Shown here piece by piece: positions 7,210-15,257 of a stretch of 17,201 bases of DNA. Both the position numbers and the translations under genes were made by a program. The stretch is taken from assembly GCA_002435835.1 (NCBI GenBank), contig DIVM01000213.1:1-17201 (forward strand), given 5' to 3'. This stretch comes from Firmicutes bacterium UBA6132 (GTDB taxonomy: Bacteria > Bacillota_A > Clostridia > Tissierellales > Sedimentibacteraceae). A model generated the notes under the pieces. That model did not search any database, had not been told where the DNA came from, and was given only the letters and a program-made list of their open reading frames with translations. Positions within the stretch are counted from its first letter, which is position 1; every line of letters begins with the position of its first letter.

Positions 7210-9558
7210 ATGAATTTATTAAATTCTTTAAATGAAAAACAAAAGGAAGCAGCAGCTCACGACAAAGGGCCCATTCTTGTTATAGCAGGAGCTGGTACTG
7301 GAAAAACAAGAGTATTAACTCATCGTATTGCAAATTTAATTGAAACTGGCAAAGCTAAACCTTGGGAAATATTGTCCATTACATTTACAAATAAAGCTGC
7401 TAAAGAAATGAAGGAAAGAATTGGACAACTAATTGATTATTCAATTGATAAAATGTGGATTGGAACTTTTCACTCCATATGTGTAAGAATTCTTAGAAGT
7501 CATATAGACAGAATAGGATATGATAAAAATTTCGTTATATATGATACGGATGACCAAAAAACTGTAATAAAAGATTGCATAAAGGAAAAGAATTTAGATA
7601 CTAAAACATACAATGTCAATGTTATAAGAAGTATTATAAGTACAGAAAAAAATAATCGAGTAACACCTGATAAATTTATTGCTGATAATTTCACTAATTT
7701 CAATTTGCGAAATATAGGTGAAGTTTACGCTTTGTATGAGAAAAAATTAAAAAAATCAAATGCTCTTGATTTTGATGATTTAATTGTTAAAGCATTACAA
7801 CTTTTAGAAACTGATGAAGATGTATTGGAAAGTTACAGTGAAAGATTTAAATATATTTTAGTTGATGAGTATCAAGATACTAATAAAGTTCAATATAATC
7901 TTGTTAAAAAACTTGGTCAAAAAAAGAGTGGTGAAAGCAATATATTTGTTGTTGGTGACGAAGACCAATCCATATATGGTTGGAGGGGTGCTGACATACA
8001 AAATATCCTTGACTTTGAAAAAGATTTTGAAGGTGCTAAAGTAGTAAAGCTTGAAAAAAACTATCGTTCAACAAATGTAATATTGGATGCTGCTAATGGA
8101 GTTATTAAGAATAATTCTCAAAGAAAGGGTAAAAATTTATTTACTGACTGTTGTGATGGAAGTTTAATTAAACTTGTTGAAACGGACAATGAAAAAGAAG
8201 AAGCATTCATGGTTTCTGCTTTAATGCGTAAAGAACATACACAAAACAATATTAGTTATTCTGACATGGCAATCCTTTATAGAACTAATGCTCAGTCAAG
8301 AGCATTAGAAGAAGGTTTAATAAGAGAGGGAATACCATATAAAATTGTAGGTGGTCTTAAGTTCTACGGTAGAAAAGAAATTAAGGACATAGTGTCATAT
8401 TTAATGCTCATACAAAACCAAAAGGATGATGTTAGTTTTGACAGAATAATAAATGTACCAAGAAGAAAAATAGGACAAAAAACTATTGATACGCTAGTTG
8501 AATATGCTAATGAACAGGATATATCATTATTTGAGGCATCATACGAAGCAGAACAACTTGGATTAACAAAAGCAGCAGCTTCATCAGTTCAAAATTTTAC
8601 AGCTATGATGGAAATGCTTATGATTAAAAAAGATGTATTGAGTTTGTCAGAATTCATGGAAGCGGTTTATGAAGATACTGGATACAAAAAGATGCTTATG
8701 GAAGATGTTACAATAGAAGGAAGAAGTCGTGTAGATAATATAAACGAATTTTTATCTGCAGCTAAGGATTTTGAAGAAAGATATGAAGAAAACAGCCTTG
8801 AAGATTTCCTATCCCATACATCTTTGTTAGCAGATGTAGATAAAACTGATGAAACAGCCCAAGATTCTGTAACACTTTTAACAGTTCACTCTGCAAAGGG
8901 ATTGGAATTTGATACTGTTTTTTTAACAGGTTTAGAAGAAAAAATGTTCCCTATGATAAGACAGGATGATAGTGATGATGATTTAGAAGAAGAGAGAAGA
9001 CTTTTCTATGTTGCAGTTACAAGAGCAAAAAGAATGCTTTATATAACATATTCAAATGAAAGACTTGTATTTGGACATCACGAAATGCGTTCAAGATCAA
9101 GATTTATTAAAGAAATTCCAGATTGTTGCTTTGATAATGCAACTGCAGAGTCAATAGCTAATAAGAAAATAAATTCATTTTCAAAACAGTCCGAGTCTTT
9201 ATTTGGAATTTCAAGTGGAAGGCAATCTGAGTTATCATTTGGTGGATCAAGCGGAAGAAGTTTTTCTTTTTCTGAAGCAAAAAATAGTAAGTTATTTAAA
9301 GGAAGTATGGATTCTGGCATCCAAAGCAATGATACAGATGATGTCAAAGATAATGAAAATAATAAAAAAGAAGATATATCTCCAAAATTAAAATCTGATA
9401 AAATTTCAGCAGGTGATAAAATAATGCACAAAGCTTGGGGAATAGGCACAATAGTGCAAATATCAGGAACGGGAAATGATCAAAAGGCTATTATTGCATT
9501 TGAAAATAAAGGAATTAAAACTGTAATGCTTTCTTATGCACCTATTGAAAAAATATAA
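7210..9558 (+). CDS. pcrA: ATP-dependent DNA helicase PcrA/UvrD
   Basis: Superfamily 1A 3'-to-5' DNA helicase, 782 residues, for nucleotide excision repair, replication restart and removal of stalled RNA polymerase. All helicase motifs are visible: Q-motif LNEKQKEA, Walker A GAGTGKT (27-33, Lys32), ITFTNKAA, motif II DEYQDTN, motif III GDEDQSIYGWRGAD, motif IV YRTNAQSR, motif V LLTVHSAKGLEFD and motif VI EERRLFYVAVTRAKR. After a Ser- and Lys-rich linker the C-terminus has the Tudor-like module (GDKIMHKAWGIGTIV) that in PcrA proteins binds RNA polymerase. It is somewhat longer than Bacillus PcrA (about 740), mostly in the linker. GGAGG at 7201-7205 precedes the ATG. ligA follows after 11 bp, the conserved Firmicute pcrA-ligA order, which supports PcrA over RecB- or Rep-like helicases. 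Confidence 0.97.
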   Translation: MNLLNSLNEKQKEAAAHDKGPILVIAGAGTGKTRVLTHRIANLIETGKAKPWEILSITFTNKAAKEMKERIGQLIDYSIDKMWIGTFHSICVRILRSHIDRIGYDKNFVIYDTDDQKTVIKDCIKEKNLDTKTYNVNVIRSIISTEKNNRVTPDKFIADNFTNFNLRNIGEVYALYEKKLKKSNALDFDDLIVKALQLLETDEDVLESYSERFKYILVDEYQDTNKVQYNLVKKLGQKKSGESNIFVVGDEDQSIYGWRGADIQNILDFEKDFEGAKVVKLEKNYRSTNVILDAANGVIKNNSQRKGKNLFTDCCDGSLIKLVETDNEKEEAFMVSALMRKEHTQNNISYSDMAILYRTNAQSRALEEGLIREGIPYKIVGGLKFYGRKEIKDIVSYLMLIQNQKDDVSFDRIINVPRRKIGQKTIDTLVEYANEQDISLFEASYEAEQLGLTKAAASSVQNFTAMMEMLMIKKDVLSLSEFMEAVYEDTGYKKMLMEDVTIEGRSRVDNINEFLSAAKDFEERYEENSLEDFLSHTSLLADVDKTDETAQDSVTLLTVHSAKGLEFDTVFLTGLEEKMFPMIRQDDSDDDLEEERRLFYVAVTRAKRMLYITYSNERLVFGHHEMRSRSRFIKEIPDCCFDNATAESIANKKINSFSKQSESLFGISSGRQSELSFGGSSGRSFSFSEAKNSKLFKGSMDSGIQSNDTDDVKDNENNKKEDISPKLKSDKISAGDKIMHKAWGIGTIVQISGTGNDQKAIIAFENKGIKTVMLSYAPIEKI

Positions 9559-9569
9559 AGAGGTATAAA

Positions 9570-11528
9570 ATGGATTCTAAGCTTAAATTAATGAAAGAAT
9601 TAGTTGAAAAATTAAATGAAGCATCAAAGGCATATGAACAGGAAAATAGAGAAATAATGCCAAATATAGAATATGACAAGCTTTATGATGAATTAACAGA
9701 GTTAGAAAATCAAACAGGAATAACACTTTCAAACAGTCCAACAATTCATGTAGGATATGAGCTTTTATCAAATTTGCCTAAAGAAAGACATGAAAAGATT
9801 ATGCTTTCTTTAGATAAAACAAAAGATGTTGGAACACTAAAAGATTGGCTTAAAGACAAAGAAGGAGTACTTTCTTGGAAATTAGATGGTCTTACAATAG
9901 TTTTAACATATAAGGATGGAAAACTTATAAAAGCAGTTACAAGGGGCAATGGAGAAGTAGGAGAAGTAATAACTAACAATGCTAAAGTGTTTAAAAACAT
10001 TCCAATTAATATTTCATATAAAGGTGATTTAATTTTAAGAGGTGAAGCTGTAATAAGATATTCTGATTTTGAAAAAATAAATGCTGAAATAGAAAATGTT
10101 GATGCAAAATATAAAAATCCAAGAAACTTGTGCAGCGGCTCAGTAAGACAATTAAATAATGAAATCACTGCAAAACGAAATGTTCACTTTTTTGCATTTT
10201 CAATAGTTAAAGCAGATGATCTGAGTTTTGATAATTCAAGAATAACTCAAATGAATTATATGAAAAATCAGGGCTTTGATGTAGTAGAATATAAAAAAGT
10301 TAACGCATCAAATATAGAAGAAAATATAAAGTGTTTTTCAGATAATATAACAGAAAATGATTTTCCTTCAGATGGTTTAGTTTTAACATATGACGACATA
10401 TCTTATGGTGAATCTTTAGGAGTAACAGCTAAGTTTCCAAGAGATTCAATTGCATTTAAATGGCGCGATGAAATAAAAGAAACTATTTTAAAAGAAATTG
10501 AATGGAGTGCATCCCGTACTGGATTAATTAATCCAATAGCTATTTTCGAACCTGTTGAACTTGAAGGTACTACAGTGACAAGAGCAAGCGTTCATAATTT
10601 AAGCATTATGGAAAATTTGCAACTTGGTATAGGTGATACAATAAGTGTTTATAAAGCAAACATGATTATTCCACAAATATCAGATAATATAACAAGAAGC
10701 GGAAGTGTTGAAATACCAGAATTTTGTCCAGTTTGCGGTTCTGAAGCAAAAATTAAAAATGAAAATGATGTAAAATCATTGTTTTGCACAAATGATGAAT
10801 GCTTAGCAAAACAAATTAAATTATTCACTCATTTTGTAAGCAGAGATGCCATGAATATAGAAGGTTTGTCAGAAGCTACAATAGAAAAACTAATAGCTAA
10901 GAAAATGATAAAAGAACTTGCAGACATATTCCATGTGGAAAAGTTTAAAGATGAAATAATTCAAATGGAAGGTTTCGGTGAGAAGTCTTTTAATAATTTA
11001 ATATCTTCTGTGAACAAAGCAAGAAATACTACAACAACAAGGTTTTTATTTAGCTTAGGAATTTCTAACTTTGGACTTTCCACAGCTAAATTAGTTTCTA
11101 AATATTTTAATTATGATTGGGATAAAATTAGTGAGGCTACATTTGAGGAACTAACAGAAATAGGCGGTATTGGCGATGTAATGGCTGAATCCTATATAGC
11201 TTACTTCAAAGATTCAAAAAAACAAGAAATTATAAGTGATGTATTAAAAGAAATTGAATTTGAACAAGTAGAAATATCTAATGCGGTACAAATATTTGAA
11301 AATATTAATTTTGTTATAACAGGCTCAGTAGAACATTTTAAAAATCGAGATGAATTAAAAGAAATAATAGAAGAACGTGGTGGAAAGGTAACAGGCTCAG
11401 TTACTTCAAAAACAAATTATTTAATAAACAATGATAACTTATCTAATTCATCAAAAAACAAAAAAGCAAAAGAATTAGGCATAGCCATAATAACAGAACA
11501 AGAATTCATAGAATTGTTAAACAAATAA
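9570..11528 (+). CDS. ligA: NAD-dependent DNA ligase LigA
   Basis: Essential replication and repair ligase, 652 residues (family about 670). In order: the NMN-binding domain Ia with the YxxxY-type helix (AYEQENREIMPNIEYDKLYDEL); the adenylation domain with nucleophile Lys104 in WKLDGLT and the motif RGNGEVGE; an OB domain; a zinc finger with Cys386, Cys389, Cys406 and Cys411 (CPVC...CTNDEC); helix-hairpin-helix repeats (GFGEKS, GIGDV); and a C-terminal BRCT domain from about FVITGSVEHF. The active-site surroundings differ slightly from the commonest form (WKLDGLT instead of a PKxDGxA-type sequence), but the lysine is present. AAAGAGG 6 bp before the ATG serves as ribosome binding site, and the 11-bp gap shows co-transcription with pcrA. 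The palindromic element at 11531 follows directly. Confidence 0.96.
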   Translation: MDSKLKLMKELVEKLNEASKAYEQENREIMPNIEYDKLYDELTELENQTGITLSNSPTIHVGYELLSNLPKERHEKIMLSLDKTKDVGTLKDWLKDKEGVLSWKLDGLTIVLTYKDGKLIKAVTRGNGEVGEVITNNAKVFKNIPINISYKGDLILRGEAVIRYSDFEKINAEIENVDAKYKNPRNLCSGSVRQLNNEITAKRNVHFFAFSIVKADDLSFDNSRITQMNYMKNQGFDVVEYKKVNASNIEENIKCFSDNITENDFPSDGLVLTYDDISYGESLGVTAKFPRDSIAFKWRDEIKETILKEIEWSASRTGLINPIAIFEPVELEGTTVTRASVHNLSIMENLQLGIGDTISVYKANMIIPQISDNITRSGSVEIPEFCPVCGSEAKIKNENDVKSLFCTNDECLAKQIKLFTHFVSRDAMNIEGLSEATIEKLIAKKMIKELADIFHVEKFKDEIIQMEGFGEKSFNNLISSVNKARNTTTTRFLFSLGISNFGLSTAKLVSKYFNYDWDKISEATFEELTEIGGIGDVMAESYIAYFKDSKKQEIISDVLKEIEFEQVEISNAVQIFENINFVITGSVEHFKNRDELKEIIEERGGKVTGSVTSKTNYLINNDNLSNSSKNKKAKELGIAIITEQEFIELLNK

Positions 11529-11530
11529 AA

Positions 11531-11630
11531 TTGGTGATTTGGGGACTGACCCTTGGTGATTTAGGGAGGTCGCTTTTGCAGAAAAGGGTTCGTCCCCAAG
11601 CAGAAAAAGCGACCTCCCCAAATCACCCAA
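11531..11630. repeat. Complex palindromic element (REP/MITE-like), possible ligA terminator
   Basis: The 5' arm 11553-11577 pairs with 11605-11630 with 24 base pairs, one A-C mismatch and one bulged C. The loop contains a small GGG-TTCGT-CCC hairpin. A second copy of the arm start, TTGGTGATTTGGGGA at 11531-11545 (14/15 identical to 11553-11567), could pair with the same 3' arm. GGGGACTGACCC (11541-11552) is a near inverse of GGGTTCGTCCCC (11586-11597). The GC content is far above the surroundings. It lies 2 bp after the ligA stop and contains no gene. Confidence 0.75.
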
Positions 11631-11639
11631 AAATTTATC

Positions 11640-11669
11640 TTGACAGTTGAGTGAATGCTCAACTATAAT
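11640..11669 (+). promoter_or_regulatory. Consensus sigma-A promoter of the metal-efflux operon
   Basis: A perfect TTGACA (11640-11645), 18-bp spacer and perfect TATAAT (11664-11669). Such a strong promoter fits a gene set held off by a repressor; the first operator fills its spacer. Confidence 0.85.
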
Positions 11670-11698
11670 GTTAATATAACAGTTGAACGGTTGTTCAA
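11645..11698. promoter_or_regulatory. Two ArsR/SmtB-type operators
   Basis: Operator 1 is AGTTGAG (11645-11651), 6 bp, CTCAACT (11658-11664), between -35 and -10. Operator 2 is TTGAAC (11683-11688), 4 bp, GTTCAA (11693-11698), just after the expected transcription start. Both contain TGA-N8-TCA, as in known SmtB/CadC sites (TGAACAGTTATTCA), and their centres are 36 bp apart. The gene for the likely binder starts 33 bp downstream of operator 2. Confidence 0.75.
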
Positions 11699-11730
11699 TC
11701 ATTTGATTAAAAATAAAAGAAGGTGAAAAT

Positions 11731-12090
11731 TTGGCTAAAGAAGAAATAATTTGTGATTGTGAAGTAATTCATGGTGATGTAGTTGAAGAAGTTAAAAGAA
11801 AAATGCCTATTGAAGATGTAATTTTTGATTTATCCGATTTTTTTAAAGTATTAGGAGATTCAACACGTGTAAAAATTATGTGGGCTCTTGATCAAAGCGA
11901 AATGTGTGTTTGTGATTTAGCTGTTTTATTAAACATGACTAAGTCTGCTATATCACATCAGCTTAGGTCTTTAAAACAGGCAAATTTAGTGAAATTTAGA
12001 AAAGAAGGTAAAGTTGTATTTTATTCTCTTTCAGATGATCATGTTAAAGATATTTTTGAAAAAGGATTAGAGCATATTAGAGAAAATTAA
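11731..12090 (+). CDS. CadC-like ArsR/SmtB-family metal-sensing repressor
   Basis: Winged-helix repressor of 119 residues expected to release DNA when Zn, Cd or Pb binds. The HTH region is MCVCDLAVLLNMTKSAISHQLRSLKQANLV, followed by the wing FRKEGKVVFYSL. Both classical metal sites can be traced. The alpha-3N site has Cys8, Cys10, Cys59 and Cys61 (CadC has an N-terminal Cys pair plus CVC). The alpha-5 site has Asp102-x-His104-x10-His115-x2-Glu118, the same spacing as in CadC. Translation starts at TTG 11731 behind AGAAGGTG; no ATG fits the conserved N-terminus. It is first in an operon with an HMA protein and a P1B ATPase and should autoregulate through the two operators. Cd/Pb/Zn is more likely than As because of these ligands. 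Confidence 0.93.
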   Translation: MAKEEIICDCEVIHGDVVEEVKRKMPIEDVIFDLSDFFKVLGDSTRVKIMWALDQSEMCVCDLAVLLNMTKSAISHQLRSLKQANLVKFRKEGKVVFYSLSDDHVKDIFEKGLEHIREN

Positions 12091-12114
12091 ATATTTATGG
12101 TTTTGGAGGAAATT

Positions 12115-12336
12115 ATGAAAAAGAAATATGTACTTGAGGGTTTAGGTTGTGCAAATTGTGCAGCAAAAATGGAAAGAGCTATTAATGAATTAGAAGGTGT
12201 TACAAATGCTACCGTTAATTTTATTACAACAAAATTAGTAATTGAAGGTGATGATAACAAAATGGACGATATAATTGCAGCTTCAGAAAAAATTATAAAA
12301 AAAATTGAGCCATATGTTGTTATTAAAAAGGCATAG
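12115..12336 (+). CDS. Stand-alone heavy-metal-associated (HMA) domain protein
   Basis: A 73-residue single HMA domain that binds a soft or divalent metal ion and probably hands it to the ATPase encoded next. The binding loop is GLGCANC with Cys12 and Cys15, the form commonly found at the N-terminus of Zn/Cd P1B ATPases (GLGCANCAAKME), rather than the GMTCxxC of most copper chaperones. The fold pattern beta-alpha-beta-beta-alpha-beta is visible, including GVTNATVNFITTKLVIE. An open frame reaches back to 12097, but GGAGG at 12105-12109 points to ATG 12115, which also gives the usual HMA N-terminus. It lies 24 bp after the ArsR gene and 7 bp before the ATPase. Confidence 0.92.
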   Translation: MKKKYVLEGLGCANCAAKMERAINELEGVTNATVNFITTKLVIEGDDNKMDDIIAASEKIIKKIEPYVVIKKA

Positions 12337-12343
12337 GTGAATT

Positions 12344-14197
12344 ATGAAAAATGAAATTATAAAAATTGTTATAGGCGCAATATTATTTTGTCTTGCATTA
12401 ATAATAGATACAGATATTAGCTATTTACCAATAATTTTGTTTATTATAAGTTATATAATTGTTGGTGGCGAAGTTGTAATGAGGGCTATTAAAAATATAA
12501 TAAGAGGAAACGTTTTTGATGAAAATTTTTTAATGGGGATTGCTTCCATTGGTGCTTTTTTCGTAGGAGAATTTTCAGAAGGTGTTGCTGTTATGCTTTT
12601 TTATCAGGTTGGGGAACTTTTCCAAGATTATGCTGTTGGTCAATCAAGAAAATCAATAGCAAGTCTTATGGATATAAGACCTGATTATGCTAATGTAAAA
12701 AAAGATGATGAGATAATTGTTATGGATCCTGATGATGTAAAAGTTGGAGATATTATAGTTGTCAAACCAGGAGAAAAAATTCCTCTTGATGGAATTGTAG
12801 TGGAGGGAAGTTCAACTATTGATACTACTGCTTTAACTGGTGAATCTCTGCCAAGGGACATAACTGTAGGCGATGAACTTTTAAGTGGATGCATCAACAT
12901 AAATGGAGTTATAACTGCAAAAGTTACAAAAGAATTTGAAGAATCAACGGTGAGTAAAATTCTTGATTTAGTTGAAAATGCAAGCAGTAAAAAATCTAAA
13001 TCTGAACAGTTTATAACAAAATTTGCAAGATATTATACACCTATTGTTGTAATAGTTGCTTTAATTCTTGCTGTAGTACCGCCATTAATAATAGAGGGTG
13101 CATTATTTAGTGATTGGATTTACCGTGCATTAACATTTTTAGTTGTATCATGTCCATGTGCATTAGTTATTTCAATTCCTTTAAGCTTCTTTGGTGGCTT
13201 AGGAGGAGCTTCAAGAAAAGGGATATTAATAAAAGGTGGCAATTATTTAGAAACATTAGCTCAAACTGAAATAGTTGTTTTTGATAAAACAGGAACTCTT
13301 ACAAAAGGTGTATTTAATGTACAGGAAGTTTATGTTGAAAATAACATAAATATATCAAAAGAAGAATTATTGATGATTGCAGCTCATGCTGAAAGTTTTT
13401 CAAACCATCCAATATCCACTTCTTTAAAACGGGCATTTAATAAAGAAATTAATAATGAAATTATTTCTAATGTAGAAGAAATATCTGGGCATGGAGTAAG
13501 TGCAATAGTTGATGGTAAAAAAGTTATAGCTGGAAATGATAAATTAATGGAAAAATATAATATTCCTTATTTCAAAGGAGAATTATTTGGAACTGTTGTT
13601 CATGTTGCTATAAATGATGTTTATGCTGGATATATTTTAATAGCTGATGAAATAAAAGAAGATGCTGCAAAAGCAATAAGTAGTTTAAAATCATTAAATA
13701 TAAAACAGACAGTTATGCTAACAGGTGATAATGCGATTGTTGGTGAAAAAGTTGCTAAAGAATTAAATATAGATGATTTTTATGCAAATCTTCTGCCTGG
13801 AGATAAAGTTAATAAATTAGAAGAATTATTTGAACATAAATCTTCAAAGGGTAAGTTAGCATTTGTAGGTGATGGAATAAATGATGCACCAGTTTTAGCC
13901 CTTGCAGATATTGGTATTGCAATGGGTGGTTTAGGTTCTGATGCAGCTATAGAAGCTGCAGATATAGTAATAATGACTGATGAACCATCTAAAATAGCTG
14001 ATGCTATAAAAATTTCTAAAAAAACCTTAAGAATTGCAAAACAAAATACTGTATTTGCTATTGGAATTAAATTTTTAGTTTTAATTTTAAGTGCATTTGG
14101 TTTTGCTTCTATGTGGGCAGCAGTATTTGCAGATGTAGGTGTAGCATTTTTAGCTATATTAAATTCTTTTAGAGCATTGAATGTTAAAGATATATAA
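12344..14197 (+). CDS. cadA: P1B-type Zn/Cd/Pb-translocating ATPase (CadA/ZntA-like) without N-terminal HMA domain
   Basis: Membrane P-type ATPase that expels divalent soft metals; 617 residues. It begins directly with transmembrane helices, whereas CadA/ZntA normally carry one or more HMA domains first (about 700 residues or more); here that domain is the separate upstream gene. Seen in order: the actuator motif TALTGES, the metal-binding helix SCPCAL (Cys270 and Cys272), the phosphorylation site DKTGT (Asp314), the P1B signature His-Pro in SNHPIS, MLTGDN, GDGINDAPVLALADIGIAMG, and a last helix with DVGVAFLAILNSFRA. The Asp of that helix is the residue typical of the Zn/Cd/Pb subgroup (ZntA Asp714 equivalent). 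The ribosome binding site AGGTGA overlaps the stop codon of the HMA gene, so translation is coupled. Confidence 0.94.
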   Translation: MKNEIIKIVIGAILFCLALIIDTDISYLPIILFIISYIIVGGEVVMRAIKNIIRGNVFDENFLMGIASIGAFFVGEFSEGVAVMLFYQVGELFQDYAVGQSRKSIASLMDIRPDYANVKKDDEIIVMDPDDVKVGDIIVVKPGEKIPLDGIVVEGSSTIDTTALTGESLPRDITVGDELLSGCININGVITAKVTKEFEESTVSKILDLVENASSKKSKSEQFITKFARYYTPIVVIVALILAVVPPLIIEGALFSDWIYRALTFLVVSCPCALVISIPLSFFGGLGGASRKGILIKGGNYLETLAQTEIVVFDKTGTLTKGVFNVQEVYVENNINISKEELLMIAAHAESFSNHPISTSLKRAFNKEINNEIISNVEEISGHGVSAIVDGKKVIAGNDKLMEKYNIPYFKGELFGTVVHVAINDVYAGYILIADEIKEDAAKAISSLKSLNIKQTVMLTGDNAIVGEKVAKELNIDDFYANLLPGDKVNKLEELFEHKSSKGKLAFVGDGINDAPVLALADIGIAMGGLGSDAAIEAADIVIMTDEPSKIADAIKISKKTLRIAKQNTVFAIGIKFLVLILSAFGFASMWAAVFADVGVAFLAILNSFRALNVKDI

Positions 14198-14202
14198 TAT
14201 AT

Positions 14203-14254
14203 AATAAATATGGATTGCGTTTATAATCATTAAGCGCAATCCATATTTATTTTT
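14203..14254 (+). terminator. Strong intrinsic terminator of the metal-efflux operon
   Basis: A perfect 17-bp stem pairs 14203-14219 with 14235-14251 (core GGATTGCG/CGCAATCC), with a 15-nt loop and a closing T-run to 14254. It ends the ArsR-HMA-ATPase unit 6 bp after the ATPase stop. Confidence 0.9.
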
Positions 14255-14282
14255 GGACTAATAATTAAAGTTATGTTAGAAT
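14253..14282 (+). promoter_or_regulatory. Putative promoter of the lysine-exporter gene pair
   Basis: TTGGAC (14253-14258), 18-bp spacer, TAGAAT (14277-14282) preceded by TGT (extended -10). The -35 overlaps the T-run of the preceding terminator. Only about 40 bp of leader remain, too short for a lysine riboswitch. Confidence 0.5.
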
Positions 14283-14308
14283 AGTAGAATAATTTTAATT
14301 ACGTAACC

Positions 14309-14323
14309 GAGGAGGACAGGAGG
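14309..14323 (+). promoter_or_regulatory. Tandem Shine-Dalgarno sites before the lysine-exporter gene
   Basis: GAGGAGG (14309-14315) and AGGAGG (14318-14323) lie side by side before ATG 14328. Only the second has workable spacing (4 bp) to that ATG, and no start codon follows the first at normal distance. Confidence 0.6.
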
Positions 14324-14327
14324 ATTT

Positions 14328-14636
14328 ATGGGTTTTAGAATTTTATTATATTTTGGACTTCTTACATTTGGATGGATTTTAAGTTCTAAAGATTTTATAC
14401 ATGATAATATCATGGGTAAAATTTCAAAGATACAATCTTTGATTTTATTTGTTTTAATTTTTATAATGGGTATACGTGTAGGAATGGATGAACAAGTTGT
14501 ATCTTCTATTGGTCAAATAGGATTAAAAGCTTTTGTATTTGCCTTTGTAACTGCATCCTTAAGTGTATTTTTCGTACATATTGCACGCAAAAAAATAATT
14601 AAAGACAAAAATATAGCTGGAGGCATAAATGACTAA
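14328..14636 (+). CDS. LysO-type lysine exporter, N-terminal subunit
   Basis: Membrane protein of 102 residues with three hydrophobic segments, matching the N-terminal third of LysO (E. coli YbjE, DUF340), an L-lysine exporter. Characteristic is LILFVLIFIMGIRVGMDEQVV in the middle, followed by SIGQIGLKAF. In E. coli one gene of about 300 residues encodes the whole exporter; here it is divided, and 102 plus 201 residues add up to nearly that length. The stop codon overlaps the next gene by 8 bp (ATGACTAA), so the halves are translationally coupled and probably assemble together. The natural split form is common in Firmicutes (family knowledge), so this is not read as a frameshifted gene. Confidence 0.88.
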   Translation: MGFRILLYFGLLTFGWILSSKDFIHDNIMGKISKIQSLILFVLIFIMGIRVGMDEQVVSSIGQIGLKAFVFAFVTASLSVFFVHIARKKIIKDKNIAGGIND

Positions 14637-15234
14637 AAAAATTATGATTGTATTAATATTAGGAATTTTGGCTGGGCTGTATTTATTGCCCGAAAGCGTT
14701 TACGAAAGCACAGGATTAATGCTTGATATTGGCCTTTGCGCACTATTATTTTTTGTAGGAATTGATATAGGAAATAATAAGAGTGCTCTTAAAAATTTGA
14801 AAACAGTGGGTTTTAAAATATTAATAGTCCCTGCTGCAACAGTTATAGGTAGTTTAGTTGGGGGAATTATTTGCAGTATCATATTCAAAATGGATGTATT
14901 TGCTTCATTAGCTATTGCTTCTGGATTATCATGGTATACACTATCAGCTATAATTATTACGCCTATTTCTTCTGAACTTGGAGCAATAGCATTTTTGTCA
15001 AATGTATTTAGAGAATTAATGGCTTTTATATGCATTCCTTTTATTGCAAAGCATATTGGCTATTTGGAAACAATTGCTGCAGGTGCTGCAATAAGCATGG
15101 ACACGGGTTTACCTATTATAACTAAAAATACTAATGATGAAGTTGTAATAATTTCATTTATAAGCGGAATTATTTTGTCATTGTCAGTTACTGCATTGGT
15201 GCCATTATTTGTAGGTTTTATTGATATTTTATAA
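14629..15234 (+). CDS. LysO-type lysine exporter, C-terminal subunit
   Basis: Membrane protein of 201 residues, the second part of the LysO exporter. Visible family features are DIGLCALLFFVGIDIG, the strongly conserved SGLSWYTLSAIIIT, the ELGAIAFLSNVFRE segment and the AISMDTGLPIITK loop; about five to six helices are predicted by eye. GGAGG at 14619-14623, inside the end of the upstream gene, precedes ATG 14629 by 5 bp, and the two frames overlap by 8 bp. For an amino-acid fermenter taking up peptides, lysine export could prevent excess accumulation (inference). No lysine-responsive element is seen. A hairpin terminator follows 23 bp after the stop. Confidence 0.9.
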   Translation: MTKKIMIVLILGILAGLYLLPESVYESTGLMLDIGLCALLFFVGIDIGNNKSALKNLKTVGFKILIVPAATVIGSLVGGIICSIIFKMDVFASLAIASGLSWYTLSAIIITPISSELGAIAFLSNVFRELMAFICIPFIAKHIGYLETIAAGAAISMDTGLPIITKNTNDEVVIISFISGIILSLSVTALVPLFVGFIDIL

Positions 15235-15257
15235 AAGGAGTAATTATAAATTTTATA

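Noticed and set aside
11517..11702. 61-residue minus-strand open frame across the palindromic element
   Set aside because: It runs through an inverted repeat, the operon promoter and both operators, has no good ribosome binding site, and resembles no protein family.
12097..12114. GTG/ATG-type longer start for the HMA protein at 12097
   Set aside because: The extra six residues precede the conserved HMA strand and the strong GGAGG at 12105-12109 lies inside them, pointing to ATG 12115.
14283..14327. Lysine riboswitch before the lysine exporter
   Set aside because: Only about 45 bp separate promoter and start, far less than an L-box needs.
14328..15234. Frameshifted single lysO gene
   Set aside because: The second half has its own GGAGG and ATG with an overlap typical of coupled genes, and both halves match full family segments, so this is a natural split.
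15236..15257. Shine-Dalgarno-like AAGGAG after the lysine exporter
   Set aside because: No start codon follows at usable distance before the terminator stem, so no small gene is called; it may be a relic.
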